Source of the DNA: Solirubrobacterales bacterium
GTDB lineage: Bacteria > Actinomycetota > Thermoleophilia > Solirubrobacterales > Solirubrobacteraceae
Direction of reading: 5' to 3'
Assembly: GCA_025964065.1 (NCBI GenBank)
Contig: JAOPZO010000257.1
Location: 1 to 32,753, forward strand
DNA: 32,753 nucleotides
Shown here: one piece after another, positions 1 to 7,526 of the stretch
How the letters are laid out: every line of letters begins with the position of its first letter
Numbering within the stretch: position 1 is the stretch's first letter
The notes under the pieces: generated by a model
Told to the model about the DNA's origin: nothing
The model's input: only the letters and a program-made list of their open reading frames with translations
Database searches by the model: none
Program-made: the position numbers and the translations under genes

Positions 1-350
1 CGCCGCGGGTCCTCCGTCAGGTGGCCGACGAACGCGCGCACGGCGTCGCGGATCGCTCGCGGTCCCGGGGAGCCGGGCACGATCGCGCCCGTCGACACCG
101 CGATGACGTCGGTCGTGAGGTGGTCGAGGACGGCGGCGACGACCTCGTCGACGTCCTTGAAGCTCTCGTAGAAGTAGCGCTTGTTGAGGCCCGCCTCGCG
201 GCACAGCGGCTCGATCCTGAGCGCCCGCCAGCCCTCGCGCGCGCCGAACGCGAAAGCGGCGTCGACGAGCGCGGCCCGGCGCTCCGCCGCGCGCTCGTCC
301 CCGCTGCGGCCGCCGTAGGACCGTCCGGCCGGCGCGTTGACGCCCGTCAT
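1..350 (-). CDS. TetR/AcrR family transcriptional regulator, 3' end truncated by window edge
   Basis: Reverse-strand translation from ATG at 350: MTGVNAPAGRSYGGRSGDERAAERRAALVDAAFAFGAREGWRALRIEPLCREAGLNKRYFYESFKDVDEVVAAVLDHL..., a typical TetR N-terminal HTH (REAGLNKRYFYESFKD). Not in the ORF track because it runs off the window. Confidence 0.88.
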   Translation of the reverse strand, partial: MTGVNAPAGRSYGGRSGDERAAERRAALVDAAFAFGAREGWRALRIEPLCREAGLNKRYFYESFKDVDEVVAAVLDHLTTDVIAVSTGAIVPGSPGPRAIRDAVRAFVGHLTEDPR

Positions 351-373
351 CTGGTCCGGTACCGTACCAGATG
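348..373. promoter_or_regulatory. Candidate TetR operator, 26-bp imperfect palindrome overlapping the tetR start codon
   Basis: CATCTGGTcCGGTACCGtACCAGATG: 24 of 26 positions symmetric, located between divergent tetR (start 350) and P450 (start 406). Confidence 0.75.
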
Positions 374-405
374 GTTCCCGCGTCTTCCGGAGGTCGTTCC
401 GCGCC

Positions 406-1818
406 ATGAGTGCCCCAGTGTCCCTACGTCTGCGCACCGCTGCCACCAGTGCGATCGACCGCGTCCCCTCCTACGGCGTGCGCGCGCTCGCGCCGCCCCC
501 GCCCGGCAGCGGCCTGAAGCCGGTCATGGGCGACCCCGGCCTCCCGGTCGTCGGGCACACCCTGGGCTTCGTCGGCTCCATGCTCGACGCCTCGCGGGAG
601 CGGTACGCGCGCTACGGCACGGTCTCCTGGGCGAACGTCATCGGCACGCCGCTGGTGATCGCGCTGGGACCGGACGCCATCGAGCGCATCCTCGTGAACA
701 AGGACCGCGCGTTCGCGAGCCGCGAGGGCTGGAACTACTTCATCGGCCCGTTCTTCGACCGCGGCGTGATGCTCATGGACTTCGAGGAGCACCGGCACCA
801 CCGCCGGATCATGCAGGAGGCGTTCCGCCGCGAGCAGCTCGTCCGCTACGTCGAGGCCATGAACCCGGCCATCGAGCGGGGCATCGCGGCCTGGGAGCCA
901 CGGGAGGGCTTCCGGCTCTACGACCGGACGAAGCAGCTCACGCTCGACATCGCCACCGAGGTCTTCGTCGGCGGGGCGCTCGGGGCCGAGGCCGACCGGC
1001 TCAACCGCGCGTTCGTCGACGCGGTGCACGGCGGGCAGGCCATCGTCCGCCGCGACGTCCCGGGCGGCCGCTGGCACCGGGGGCTCCTGGGGCGACGAGT
1101 GCTCGAGGACTGGTTCCGCGAGCAGCTGCCCGCGCGCCGCGCGAGCGGCGGGAACGACCTCTTCAGCGTCCTCTGCCGCGCGGAGACCGAGGACGGGGAG
1201 CGCTTCTCGGACGAGGACGTCGTCGCCCACATGATCTTCACGCTCATGGCCGCGCACGACACGAGCACGATCACCTTCGCCATGGCGGCGCTGCAGCTCG
1301 CGCGCCACCCCGAGTGGCAGGAGCGGCTCCGTGAGGAGTCGCGGGCGCTCGGCAAGGCGACGATCGGCTTCGACGACCTCGACGCGCTCCCCGCCATGGA
1401 CCTCGTCTTCAAGGAGACGCTCCGCTCGAACTCGCCCGTGGGCCTCGTCGCCCGCGAGGCGCGCTTCGACACGGAGATCGACGGCCACTTCGTCCCGGCG
1501 GGCGCCCGGATCGGGCTCGGCCTCTTTCCCTCGATGCGGATGGAGCCGTGGTGGAGCGATCCGGACCGCTTCGACCCCGAGCGGTTCTCCCCGGAGCGCC
1601 GGGAGGACGCCTGGCACAAGTACGCGTTCGCCCCGTTCGGCGGCACCGCGCACAAGTGCATCGGCATGCACTTCGGCGCGATGGAGGTGAAGGCCATGCT
1701 CCACCAGCTGCTCCTGCGCTTCTCGCTCGACGTGCCCGCGGGCTACGAGCCGCTCATGGACTACGGGACGGGCGTCTTCCCCGCGGACGGGCTGCCGCTG
1801 ACGCTCCGCCGCATCTGA
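406..1818 (+). CDS. Cytochrome P450
   Basis: Heme-binding FAPFGGTAHKCIGMHFG, I-helix AAHDTST, KETLR (ExxR). ATG at 406 preferred over the 337 ORF start. Confidence 0.93.
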   Translation: MSAPVSLRLRTAATSAIDRVPSYGVRALAPPPPGSGLKPVMGDPGLPVVGHTLGFVGSMLDASRERYARYGTVSWANVIGTPLVIALGPDAIERILVNKDRAFASREGWNYFIGPFFDRGVMLMDFEEHRHHRRIMQEAFRREQLVRYVEAMNPAIERGIAAWEPREGFRLYDRTKQLTLDIATEVFVGGALGAEADRLNRAFVDAVHGGQAIVRRDVPGGRWHRGLLGRRVLEDWFREQLPARRASGGNDLFSVLCRAETEDGERFSDEDVVAHMIFTLMAAHDTSTITFAMAALQLARHPEWQERLREESRALGKATIGFDDLDALPAMDLVFKETLRSNSPVGLVAREARFDTEIDGHFVPAGARIGLGLFPSMRMEPWWSDPDRFDPERFSPERREDAWHKYAFAPFGGTAHKCIGMHFGAMEVKAMLHQLLLRFSLDVPAGYEPLMDYGTGVFPADGLPLTLRRI

Positions 1819-1961
1819 CGCACCTCCGTAGCTGCGGCCGTTCGCGCACACGGTGGTCAAGCGCCCCTCCGCCGGAGCCGGGTCCACCCTCGGCAACGTC
1901 GTCTGGTTCCTCCGCGTCTCGCTCACGCCGTACGGGCGGGACATGGTGCCCGTGGCGGGCG

Positions 1962-2381
1962 TCACCGCTGGCCGCGCGGCTTCTCGCCCTCCGCGGGCCC
2001 CACGTAGCACCAGTGGCCGGCCTCGCGGACGAACGCGCTGCGCTCCTCCTGGTGCCCGCGGACACGGTTCGCGGTGTCCCAGAAGTGCGCGACGAACCTC
2101 ACCGTTCCCTCCTCGTCCCCCACGTCGCCGGCGGTCGTCCCGAGGACCTCGAGCCGCCGCCACTCCAGGGCGGGATCGAGTTCGAGCGACGCCGGCCGCG
2201 TCGCGGGGTGCCAGCTCGCCAGGAGGTAGACGGCCTCGCCGACCGCGAACGCGCTGTAGCGGGAGCGCATCAACCGCTCCGCCGTGGGGGCGGTGGCGCG
2301 CCCGGACGCGCGCCCGTGGTGGAGCGGGCGGCAGCAGTCCGCGTACGGGACGCCGGAGCCGCAGGGGCAGCGGAGCGGCAT
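1962..2381 (-). CDS. YchJ/UPF0225 family SEC-C motif protein
   Basis: MPLRCPCGSGVPYADCCRPLHHGRA...AERLMRSRYSAFAVGEAVYLLASWHP; C-terminal part of the 1962..3557 ORF. Confidence 0.85.
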   Translation of the reverse strand: MPLRCPCGSGVPYADCCRPLHHGRASGRATAPTAERLMRSRYSAFAVGEAVYLLASWHPATRPASLELDPALEWRRLEVLGTTAGDVGDEEGTVRFVAHFWDTANRVRGHQEERSAFVREAGHWCYVGPAEGEKPRGQR

Positions 2382-2501
2382 GCGCGGGCCGGGCGAACGC
2401 GACACGGGTGCGAACCTAGCTCGCCCGGGGTCGCAGCGATCTGCGGGGTCGGACGACTCGGCGCCGCGTCCCCACCTCCGGGTCGCCACACTCCGGCTCC
2501 C

Positions 2502-3695
2502 ATGCCCCTCACCAGCGCCCCCTCGTCCCGCGGCCTCTCGCACGACCACCGCGAGATCCTCGCCACGGTCGATGCCTTCTCCCGCCAGGTGCTCCACCCG
2601 CTGCAGCAGCGCATGGACGACGAGGAGTGGTGGCCGCCGGAGGTCTTCCCCCGCCTCGGCGAGCAGGGGTTCATGGGCGTGAACGTCCCCATGGACCTCG
2701 GCGGCGCCGGCGCCGACTTCGTCAGCGAGTGCCTCGTCACCCAGGCCATCTCGCGGTGGAACCCGGCGGTGGGGCTGTCCTACGCCGCGCACGAGAACCT
2801 CTGCCTCGACAACGTCGTCGCGAACGCGGGTGACGCGGTCAAGGCGCGGTGGGTGCCGGGGATGTGCGACGGCTCGGTCGTCGGCGCGCTCGGGCTGACC
2901 GAGCCGGGTGCCGGGTCCGACGCGCTCGGCGGCATGCGTACGACCGCGGTGCGGGACGGGGACGACTTCGTCCTCAACGGGACGAAGCTCTACATCACGA
3001 ACGGCACGATCGCCGACGTCGTGCTGACCTATGCGAAGACGACGCCGGCGGCCGGCCCGCGCGGCATCACCGCCTTCCTCGTGGACACGACGGCCCCCGG
3101 CTTCCGGGTCGCGCAGAAGCTCACGAAGATGGGCCTGCGCGGCAGCCAGACCGCCGAGCTCGTCTACGAGGACGTGCGCGTCCCGGCCGACCACGTCCTC
3201 GGCGACGTCGACCGCGGCGTGTCCATCGTCATGAACGGCCTGGACCGCGAGCGGGTCGTCATCGCCTTCAACGCGCTCGGGATCGCGGAGCGCGCGCTCG
3301 AGGTCTCCATCGCCTTCGCGCAGGACCGGGAGCAGTTCGGCAAGCCCATCGGCGCGAACCAGCTCATCTCGGGCCAGATCGCCGACATGTACGTCGAGCT
3401 CGAGGCGCTCCGCTCCTTCGCGCTCGACGTCGCCTTCGAGGTCCAGGAGACGCCGCACGGCACCGCCGTCCAGCAGACGGCCACCCGCTCGGCGGCCCTG
3501 GTGCTGCTCGCGGGCCGCACGCTCAACGCGATCACGGACCGCGGCGTGCAGATCCACGGCGGCGGCGGCTACATCTGGGAGACGGAGATCAACCGGCTCT
3601 ACCGCACGGCCAAGCTCTACGAGATCGGCGCCGGGACCAACGAGGTCCGGCAGACGATCATCGGCTCGAACCTGCTCGGCATCAAGGCGCGCTGA
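2502..3695 (+). CDS. Acyl-CoA dehydrogenase, isovaleryl-CoA dehydrogenase-like
   Basis: LGLTEPGAGSD, GLDRERVVIAFNALGIAERAL, DREQFGKPIG, IHGGGGY, YEIGAGTNEVRQTIIG. Start MPLTSAPSSRGLSHDHREIL at 2502. Confidence 0.9.
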   Translation: MPLTSAPSSRGLSHDHREILATVDAFSRQVLHPLQQRMDDEEWWPPEVFPRLGEQGFMGVNVPMDLGGAGADFVSECLVTQAISRWNPAVGLSYAAHENLCLDNVVANAGDAVKARWVPGMCDGSVVGALGLTEPGAGSDALGGMRTTAVRDGDDFVLNGTKLYITNGTIADVVLTYAKTTPAAGPRGITAFLVDTTAPGFRVAQKLTKMGLRGSQTAELVYEDVRVPADHVLGDVDRGVSIVMNGLDRERVVIAFNALGIAERALEVSIAFAQDREQFGKPIGANQLISGQIADMYVELEALRSFALDVAFEVQETPHGTAVQQTATRSAALVLLAGRTLNAITDRGVQIHGGGGYIWETEINRLYRTAKLYEIGAGTNEVRQTIIGSNLLGIKAR

Positions 3696-3749
3696 CCCCG
3701 TGCCCCCTGCAGCTCCGCCCGGAAGCTGAATCAGGCGACGGGGCGTCAG
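3692..3749. terminator. Possible bidirectional hairpin at convergent gene ends
   Basis: CTGACCCCGT (3692-3701) can pair with ACGGGGCGTCAG (3738-3749) with a small bulge; spans the stop codons of both convergent genes. No T-tract. Confidence 0.3.
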
Positions 3750-4360
3750 ATCCAGCCGAGGCGACGCGCGGTGGCGCAGGCCTCGTGCCGGTTCGCGGCG
3801 CCGAGCTTCGTCATCGCGTTGGAGAGGTAGTTGCGGACGGTGCCCGGGGAGAGCGCGGCACGGTGCGCGATCTCGTCGATCGGGGCGCCGGTCGCGGCGA
3901 GCTCGAGGACGTCCGCTTCACGGGGCGTCAGCGGGCTGTCGCCGGCCGCGATCGCTTCGGCGGCGAGCTCGGAGTCGACGTGCCGCCCGCCCTCATGGAC
4001 GGTCCGGACCACGGCGGCGAGCGTCGCGGCGGAGGTGGTCTTGGGCAGGAAGCCGCGCACGCCCGCGGCCAGGGCGCGCTTGAGGTGCCCTGGCCGGCCG
4101 TGGCTCGTGATGATCACGCAGCCGCAGCCCGGGAGCAGCCGGGTGAGCTGCTCGGCCGCGGCGATGCCGTCGAGCTTCGGCATCTGCAGGTCGAGCACGG
4201 CCACGTCGGCGGCGTACTTGACCGCCGCCGTGACCGCGTGCTCGCCGTTCGCCGCTTCGGCGACGACCGACAAGTCGTCCTCCAGGTCGAGCATCTGCGC
4301 CAGCGCCGTGCGGATCAGGAGCTCGTCGTCGGCGAGCACCACCCGGATCGGCGCGCTCAT
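3746..4360 (-). CDS. Two-component response regulator, NarL/LuxR family
   Basis: IRVVLADDELLIRTALAQML..AVLDLQMPKLDG receiver; LTPREADVLELAATGAPIDEIAHRAALSPGTVRNYLSNAMTKLGAANRHEA HTH. Confidence 0.93.
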   Translation of the reverse strand: MSAPIRVVLADDELLIRTALAQMLDLEDDLSVVAEAANGEHAVTAAVKYAADVAVLDLQMPKLDGIAAAEQLTRLLPGCGCVIITSHGRPGHLKRALAAGVRGFLPKTTSAATLAAVVRTVHEGGRHVDSELAAEAIAAGDSPLTPREADVLELAATGAPIDEIAHRAALSPGTVRNYLSNAMTKLGAANRHEACATARRLGWI

Positions 4361-5523
4361 GCGCACCCGCCCGCGGGCTGCGTCGCGCCGCGCGGTCCGG
4401 CGCCCGGGAGCCGCGCCTCGACCGTCCAGTGGCCGGTGTCGTCCGCCTGGGCGTCGAGCGAGGCCCCGAGCGGCAGGAGGCGCTCGCGCAGGTGCCGTAG
4501 CCCCGAGCCGTCGGACGGGCAGCCGGTGTGGACGCCGTCGTTGTCCACCCGCAGCCGGCCGTCGGCGAAGGAGACGTCGACGCACGTGGCGCTCGAGTGC
4601 CGGAGCACGTTCGTGCAGCACTCGCGGACGATCCAGGCGGCGGGCTCGTGCCAGGCCCGCGGGAGGGACTCGACGCCCAGCCGCACCTCGATCCCGGCCG
4701 AGCGCAGCAACGACCGGGCGCCGTCGAGCTCCCTGGGGAGGTCGACGGGACGGTAGCCGCGCGCCATCTCGCGAGCCTCCCGCAGCGCCTCGTGCGCCAC
4801 GCCGCGGACCTCGAGCATCCGCTCCGCGGCACGATCGTCACCGCGCTCGGCAAGGGTGGCGGCCAGCTCGGCTTGCACGGCGATGGTGGAGAGCCGGCGG
4901 CCCAGGATGTCGTGCACGTCGCGCGAGAACCGCAGGCGCTCCTCGGCCACCGCCAGCTGCGCCTGCGCCCGGCGAGCGAGGTCGAGGTCCGTCACGATCC
5001 CCAGCACCCACATCGACACGCGTCCGGTGACGAGGAGCGCAGCTGCGAGCAGCGCTGCCCCGCCGATGTCCGCCGCCGCCCCACCGCTGATCCCGCCGAG
5101 CAGGCCGGCGAGCAGGACGAGGGCCAAGGCGATCCGCCGTCCCGACAGCGCGCCGAGCGACAGCGCGAGGCTCGAGACCACCGTGGCGGTCGCGGCGCCG
5201 CGGACCTCCTCCGGCAACGAGGTCACGGCGACCCCGAAGTACACCGCGCACGCCAGGCCGAAGGGGACCAGGCGTCGCCACCCCGGCGGCTGCACCAGGG
5301 GGAACGCCCGCAGCACCTCCGCGAGGAGCACGAACGCGAGGGCCGTGACCGCCGCGCCGCCCCCCAGGAGGGCCGCGGCCTGGCCCCCGCTCCCGTGCGC
5401 CAGCGCGACGGTGAGCAGCGTGGCGCCGTTGAACGCCCACAGCACCACGTACAACGACTGGCGGGTGTAGAGCTCGACGCGTTCGGCGCCTCCGAGCTGC
5501 GACCAGCGCCGGCGCCCGGCCAT
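4357..5523 (-). CDS. Sensor histidine kinase, HisKA_3 type
   Basis: RLRFSRDVHDILGRRLSTIAVQAELA phosphoacceptor motif, hydrophobic N-terminal segments, AWIVRECCTNVLRHSSAT (N-box). Overlaps the RR start by ATGA. Confidence 0.9.
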   Translation of the reverse strand: MAGRRRWSQLGGAERVELYTRQSLYVVLWAFNGATLLTVALAHGSGGQAAALLGGGAAVTALAFVLLAEVLRAFPLVQPPGWRRLVPFGLACAVYFGVAVTSLPEEVRGAATATVVSSLALSLGALSGRRIALALVLLAGLLGGISGGAAADIGGAALLAAALLVTGRVSMWVLGIVTDLDLARRAQAQLAVAEERLRFSRDVHDILGRRLSTIAVQAELAATLAERGDDRAAERMLEVRGVAHEALREAREMARGYRPVDLPRELDGARSLLRSAGIEVRLGVESLPRAWHEPAAWIVRECCTNVLRHSSATCVDVSFADGRLRVDNDGVHTGCPSDGSGLRHLRERLLPLGASLDAQADDTGHWTVEARLPGAGPRGATQPAGGCA

Positions 5524-6305
5524 CAGGTGCGCGGCTCCCACCGCATCGAGCGCCGGGCCAGCACGACGGCCAGCGCCGTCCAGGCTGCGACGACGAGCAG
5601 CGGGCCGGCCGCCGGCCCCCAGCTCTCGGTGAAGCTCAGGGTCGTCTCCTTCGCCCCCGTGCCGTCGAGGCCGAACCAGCCGACCCGGACCAGGTCGGAG
5701 ATCGCGGCGCCCGGGGTGAGCGAGAGCACGTCACGCACCCGGTCGGGCATGTCCGGGATGGAGCTCGTCAGCTGGCCGAGGGAGGCGATGAGGATGATCG
5801 GCATGCTGGTCAGCTGGGCGGCCTCGGCGTTCCTGGTCCAGGCCGCGGTCCAGTACGCGAAGGCGGTGAACATGACCACCGCAGCGCAGGCGAGCGCCGC
5901 GTAGAGGAGCGGGTTGACGGGCAGGGGCTGGCCGGCTGCGGCGGCGATCGGGACGGCGAGCGCGCTGAGGACCAGCGCGCTGACCGCGCCCGGCAGCGCG
6001 ATGCTGAGCAGCAGCTCGGCGTCGCGCGCCTCGCCCGTCCGCATGCGCTTGAGCACGAGCTCGTCGCGGCGGCTGACGAACTGGGCCAGGACGTTGTAGT
6101 AGACGGGAAAGAGGGAGATGACCAGGAGCATCGTGACGATCGCGCCGGCTCCGACCGTCGGAGTGCCGCGCTCACCGGTGAGGAGCAGGGCGAGCGGCAG
6201 CAACGGCAGCACCCCGGCGTACGCGAACGCGAGGCGGTTGCGCGAGAGCAGCACGGCGTTCCAGCGGGTGAGGCCGAGGATGCGATGGAGCGAGAGCGCG
6301 CTCAT
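5523..6305 (-). CDS. ABC-2 type transporter permease
   Basis: Six-helix-like hydrophobic protein MSALSLHRILGLTRWNAVLLSRNRLAFAYAGVLPLLPLALLL..., coupled to ATPase and HK genes. Confidence 0.85.
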   Translation of the reverse strand: MSALSLHRILGLTRWNAVLLSRNRLAFAYAGVLPLLPLALLLTGERGTPTVGAGAIVTMLLVISLFPVYYNVLAQFVSRRDELVLKRMRTGEARDAELLLSIALPGAVSALVLSALAVPIAAAAGQPLPVNPLLYAALACAAVVMFTAFAYWTAAWTRNAEAAQLTSMPIILIASLGQLTSSIPDMPDRVRDVLSLTPGAAISDLVRVGWFGLDGTGAKETTLSFTESWGPAAGPLLVVAAWTALAVVLARRSMRWEPRT

Positions 6306-7267
6306 CGAAGGGCCCCGTCCTCGATGGTGGCTCCCGACGCCGGTTCGCGCCCGTCGGCGATCGACAGGAACACGGTCTCGAGGCTCGGGCTGCGCGCGTC
6401 GAGGCCCTCGAGCGGTCGGCCGACGTGGGCCGACCAGGCCAGCAGGTCCGACAGCGAGCGCTGGAGGGCGTCGGTCTCCAGGGTCGTGCGCCCGTTCTCG
6501 CGGAAGCTGCGGCGCACGCCGGCGAGGTCCTCCGGGACGCCGTCGACGGTTGCGAAGCTGATGGTCGACGGGTAGCCCGCGGCGATCTCCGTCGGGGTCC
6601 CCGACCGGACGATCGCGCCGGCGTGCATGATCTCCAGCCGGTCGGCCAGCGTCTCGGCCTCCTCGAGGTAGTGGGTGGTGAGGAGGACCGTCGCGCCCCG
6701 GTCGCGCAGGGCGGAGACCAGCCGCCAGACCTCACGGCGGCTCTCGGGATCGAGGCCCGTCGTGGGCTCGTCGAGGATCACGAGCTCCGGGTCGCCCATC
6801 AGCGTGCACGCCAGGTCCACGCGGCGGGTCTCCCCGCCGGAGAGGGCGAGCATCCGCACGTCGGCTCGCTGCTCCAGCCCGAGCAGCACCAGCATGTCCT
6901 CGACCGAACGCGGCGCGGTGAGCGTCGCGCTCCAGAGCCGTAGCGTCTCGCGCACGGTCAGGTCACCCGAGAACCCACTGCGCTGGAGCAGGACGCCGGT
7001 GCGACGGCGCAGGACGGCGCGGTCGGCGACCGGGTGCAGGCCCAGCACGTCGACCTCGCCCCCGGAGGCCGGCGCGAGCCCCTCGATCACCTCCAGCGTC
7101 GAGGTCTTCCCGGCTCCGTTGGTGCCGAGCAGCGCGGTGATCGAGCCCGTCGGCACATCGAGGTCGACCCCACGGACGGCCTCGTACACCGAAGCTCCCT
7201 GCCCGTAGGAGCGGCGCAGGCCCCGGACCCGGATCGCCGGAGCAGGAGCAGGACGAGGAACGTTCAT
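6302..7267 (-). CDS. ABC transporter ATP-binding protein
   Basis: Walker A LLGTNGAGKTST, signature LSGGETRRVDLA, Walker B LVILDEPTTGLDP. Start MNVPRPAPAP at 7267 (upstream ATG at 7282 possible). Confidence 0.93.
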   Translation of the reverse strand: MNVPRPAPAPAIRVRGLRRSYGQGASVYEAVRGVDLDVPTGSITALLGTNGAGKTSTLEVIEGLAPASGGEVDVLGLHPVADRAVLRRRTGVLLQRSGFSGDLTVRETLRLWSATLTAPRSVEDMLVLLGLEQRADVRMLALSGGETRRVDLACTLMGDPELVILDEPTTGLDPESRREVWRLVSALRDRGATVLLTTHYLEEAETLADRLEIMHAGAIVRSGTPTEIAAGYPSTISFATVDGVPEDLAGVRRSFRENGRTTLETDALQRSLSDLLAWSAHVGRPLEGLDARSPSLETVFLSIADGREPASGATIEDGALR

Positions 7268-7526
7268 GCCCCCAGCGTCCACCCGGAGCGCCTCGAATGA
7301 CAGTCCCAGACCTCACCGGTTCCCCATGACAAACGTCACGGGCCGCCACGTGGCCGACCCACGGCGGCCACCGGGAGCCGGCTCGTGGGAGCGTCGACCG
7401 GTCACCGGAGCACCATGACGGACCTCACCCCGTCCGACGGCGGGGTGGCCGGCGCCCGGCGTTCCCCGGACCTCGCGCGATCGGCGTAGTGTCGGCCGCG
7501 ACTCCGAAATCCACGGAAGGCCGCAC

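Noticed and set aside
424-2163. 579-aa minus-strand ORF antisense to the P450 gene
   Set aside because: Low-complexity Arg/Ala/Gly/Pro-rich composition and no motif; antisense shadow of the well-supported P450 CDS.
1962-3557. 531-aa minus-strand ORF taken as one protein
   Set aside because: Only the last ~139 residues (from MPLRCPCGSG) are protein-like (YchJ); the rest is antisense to the ACAD.
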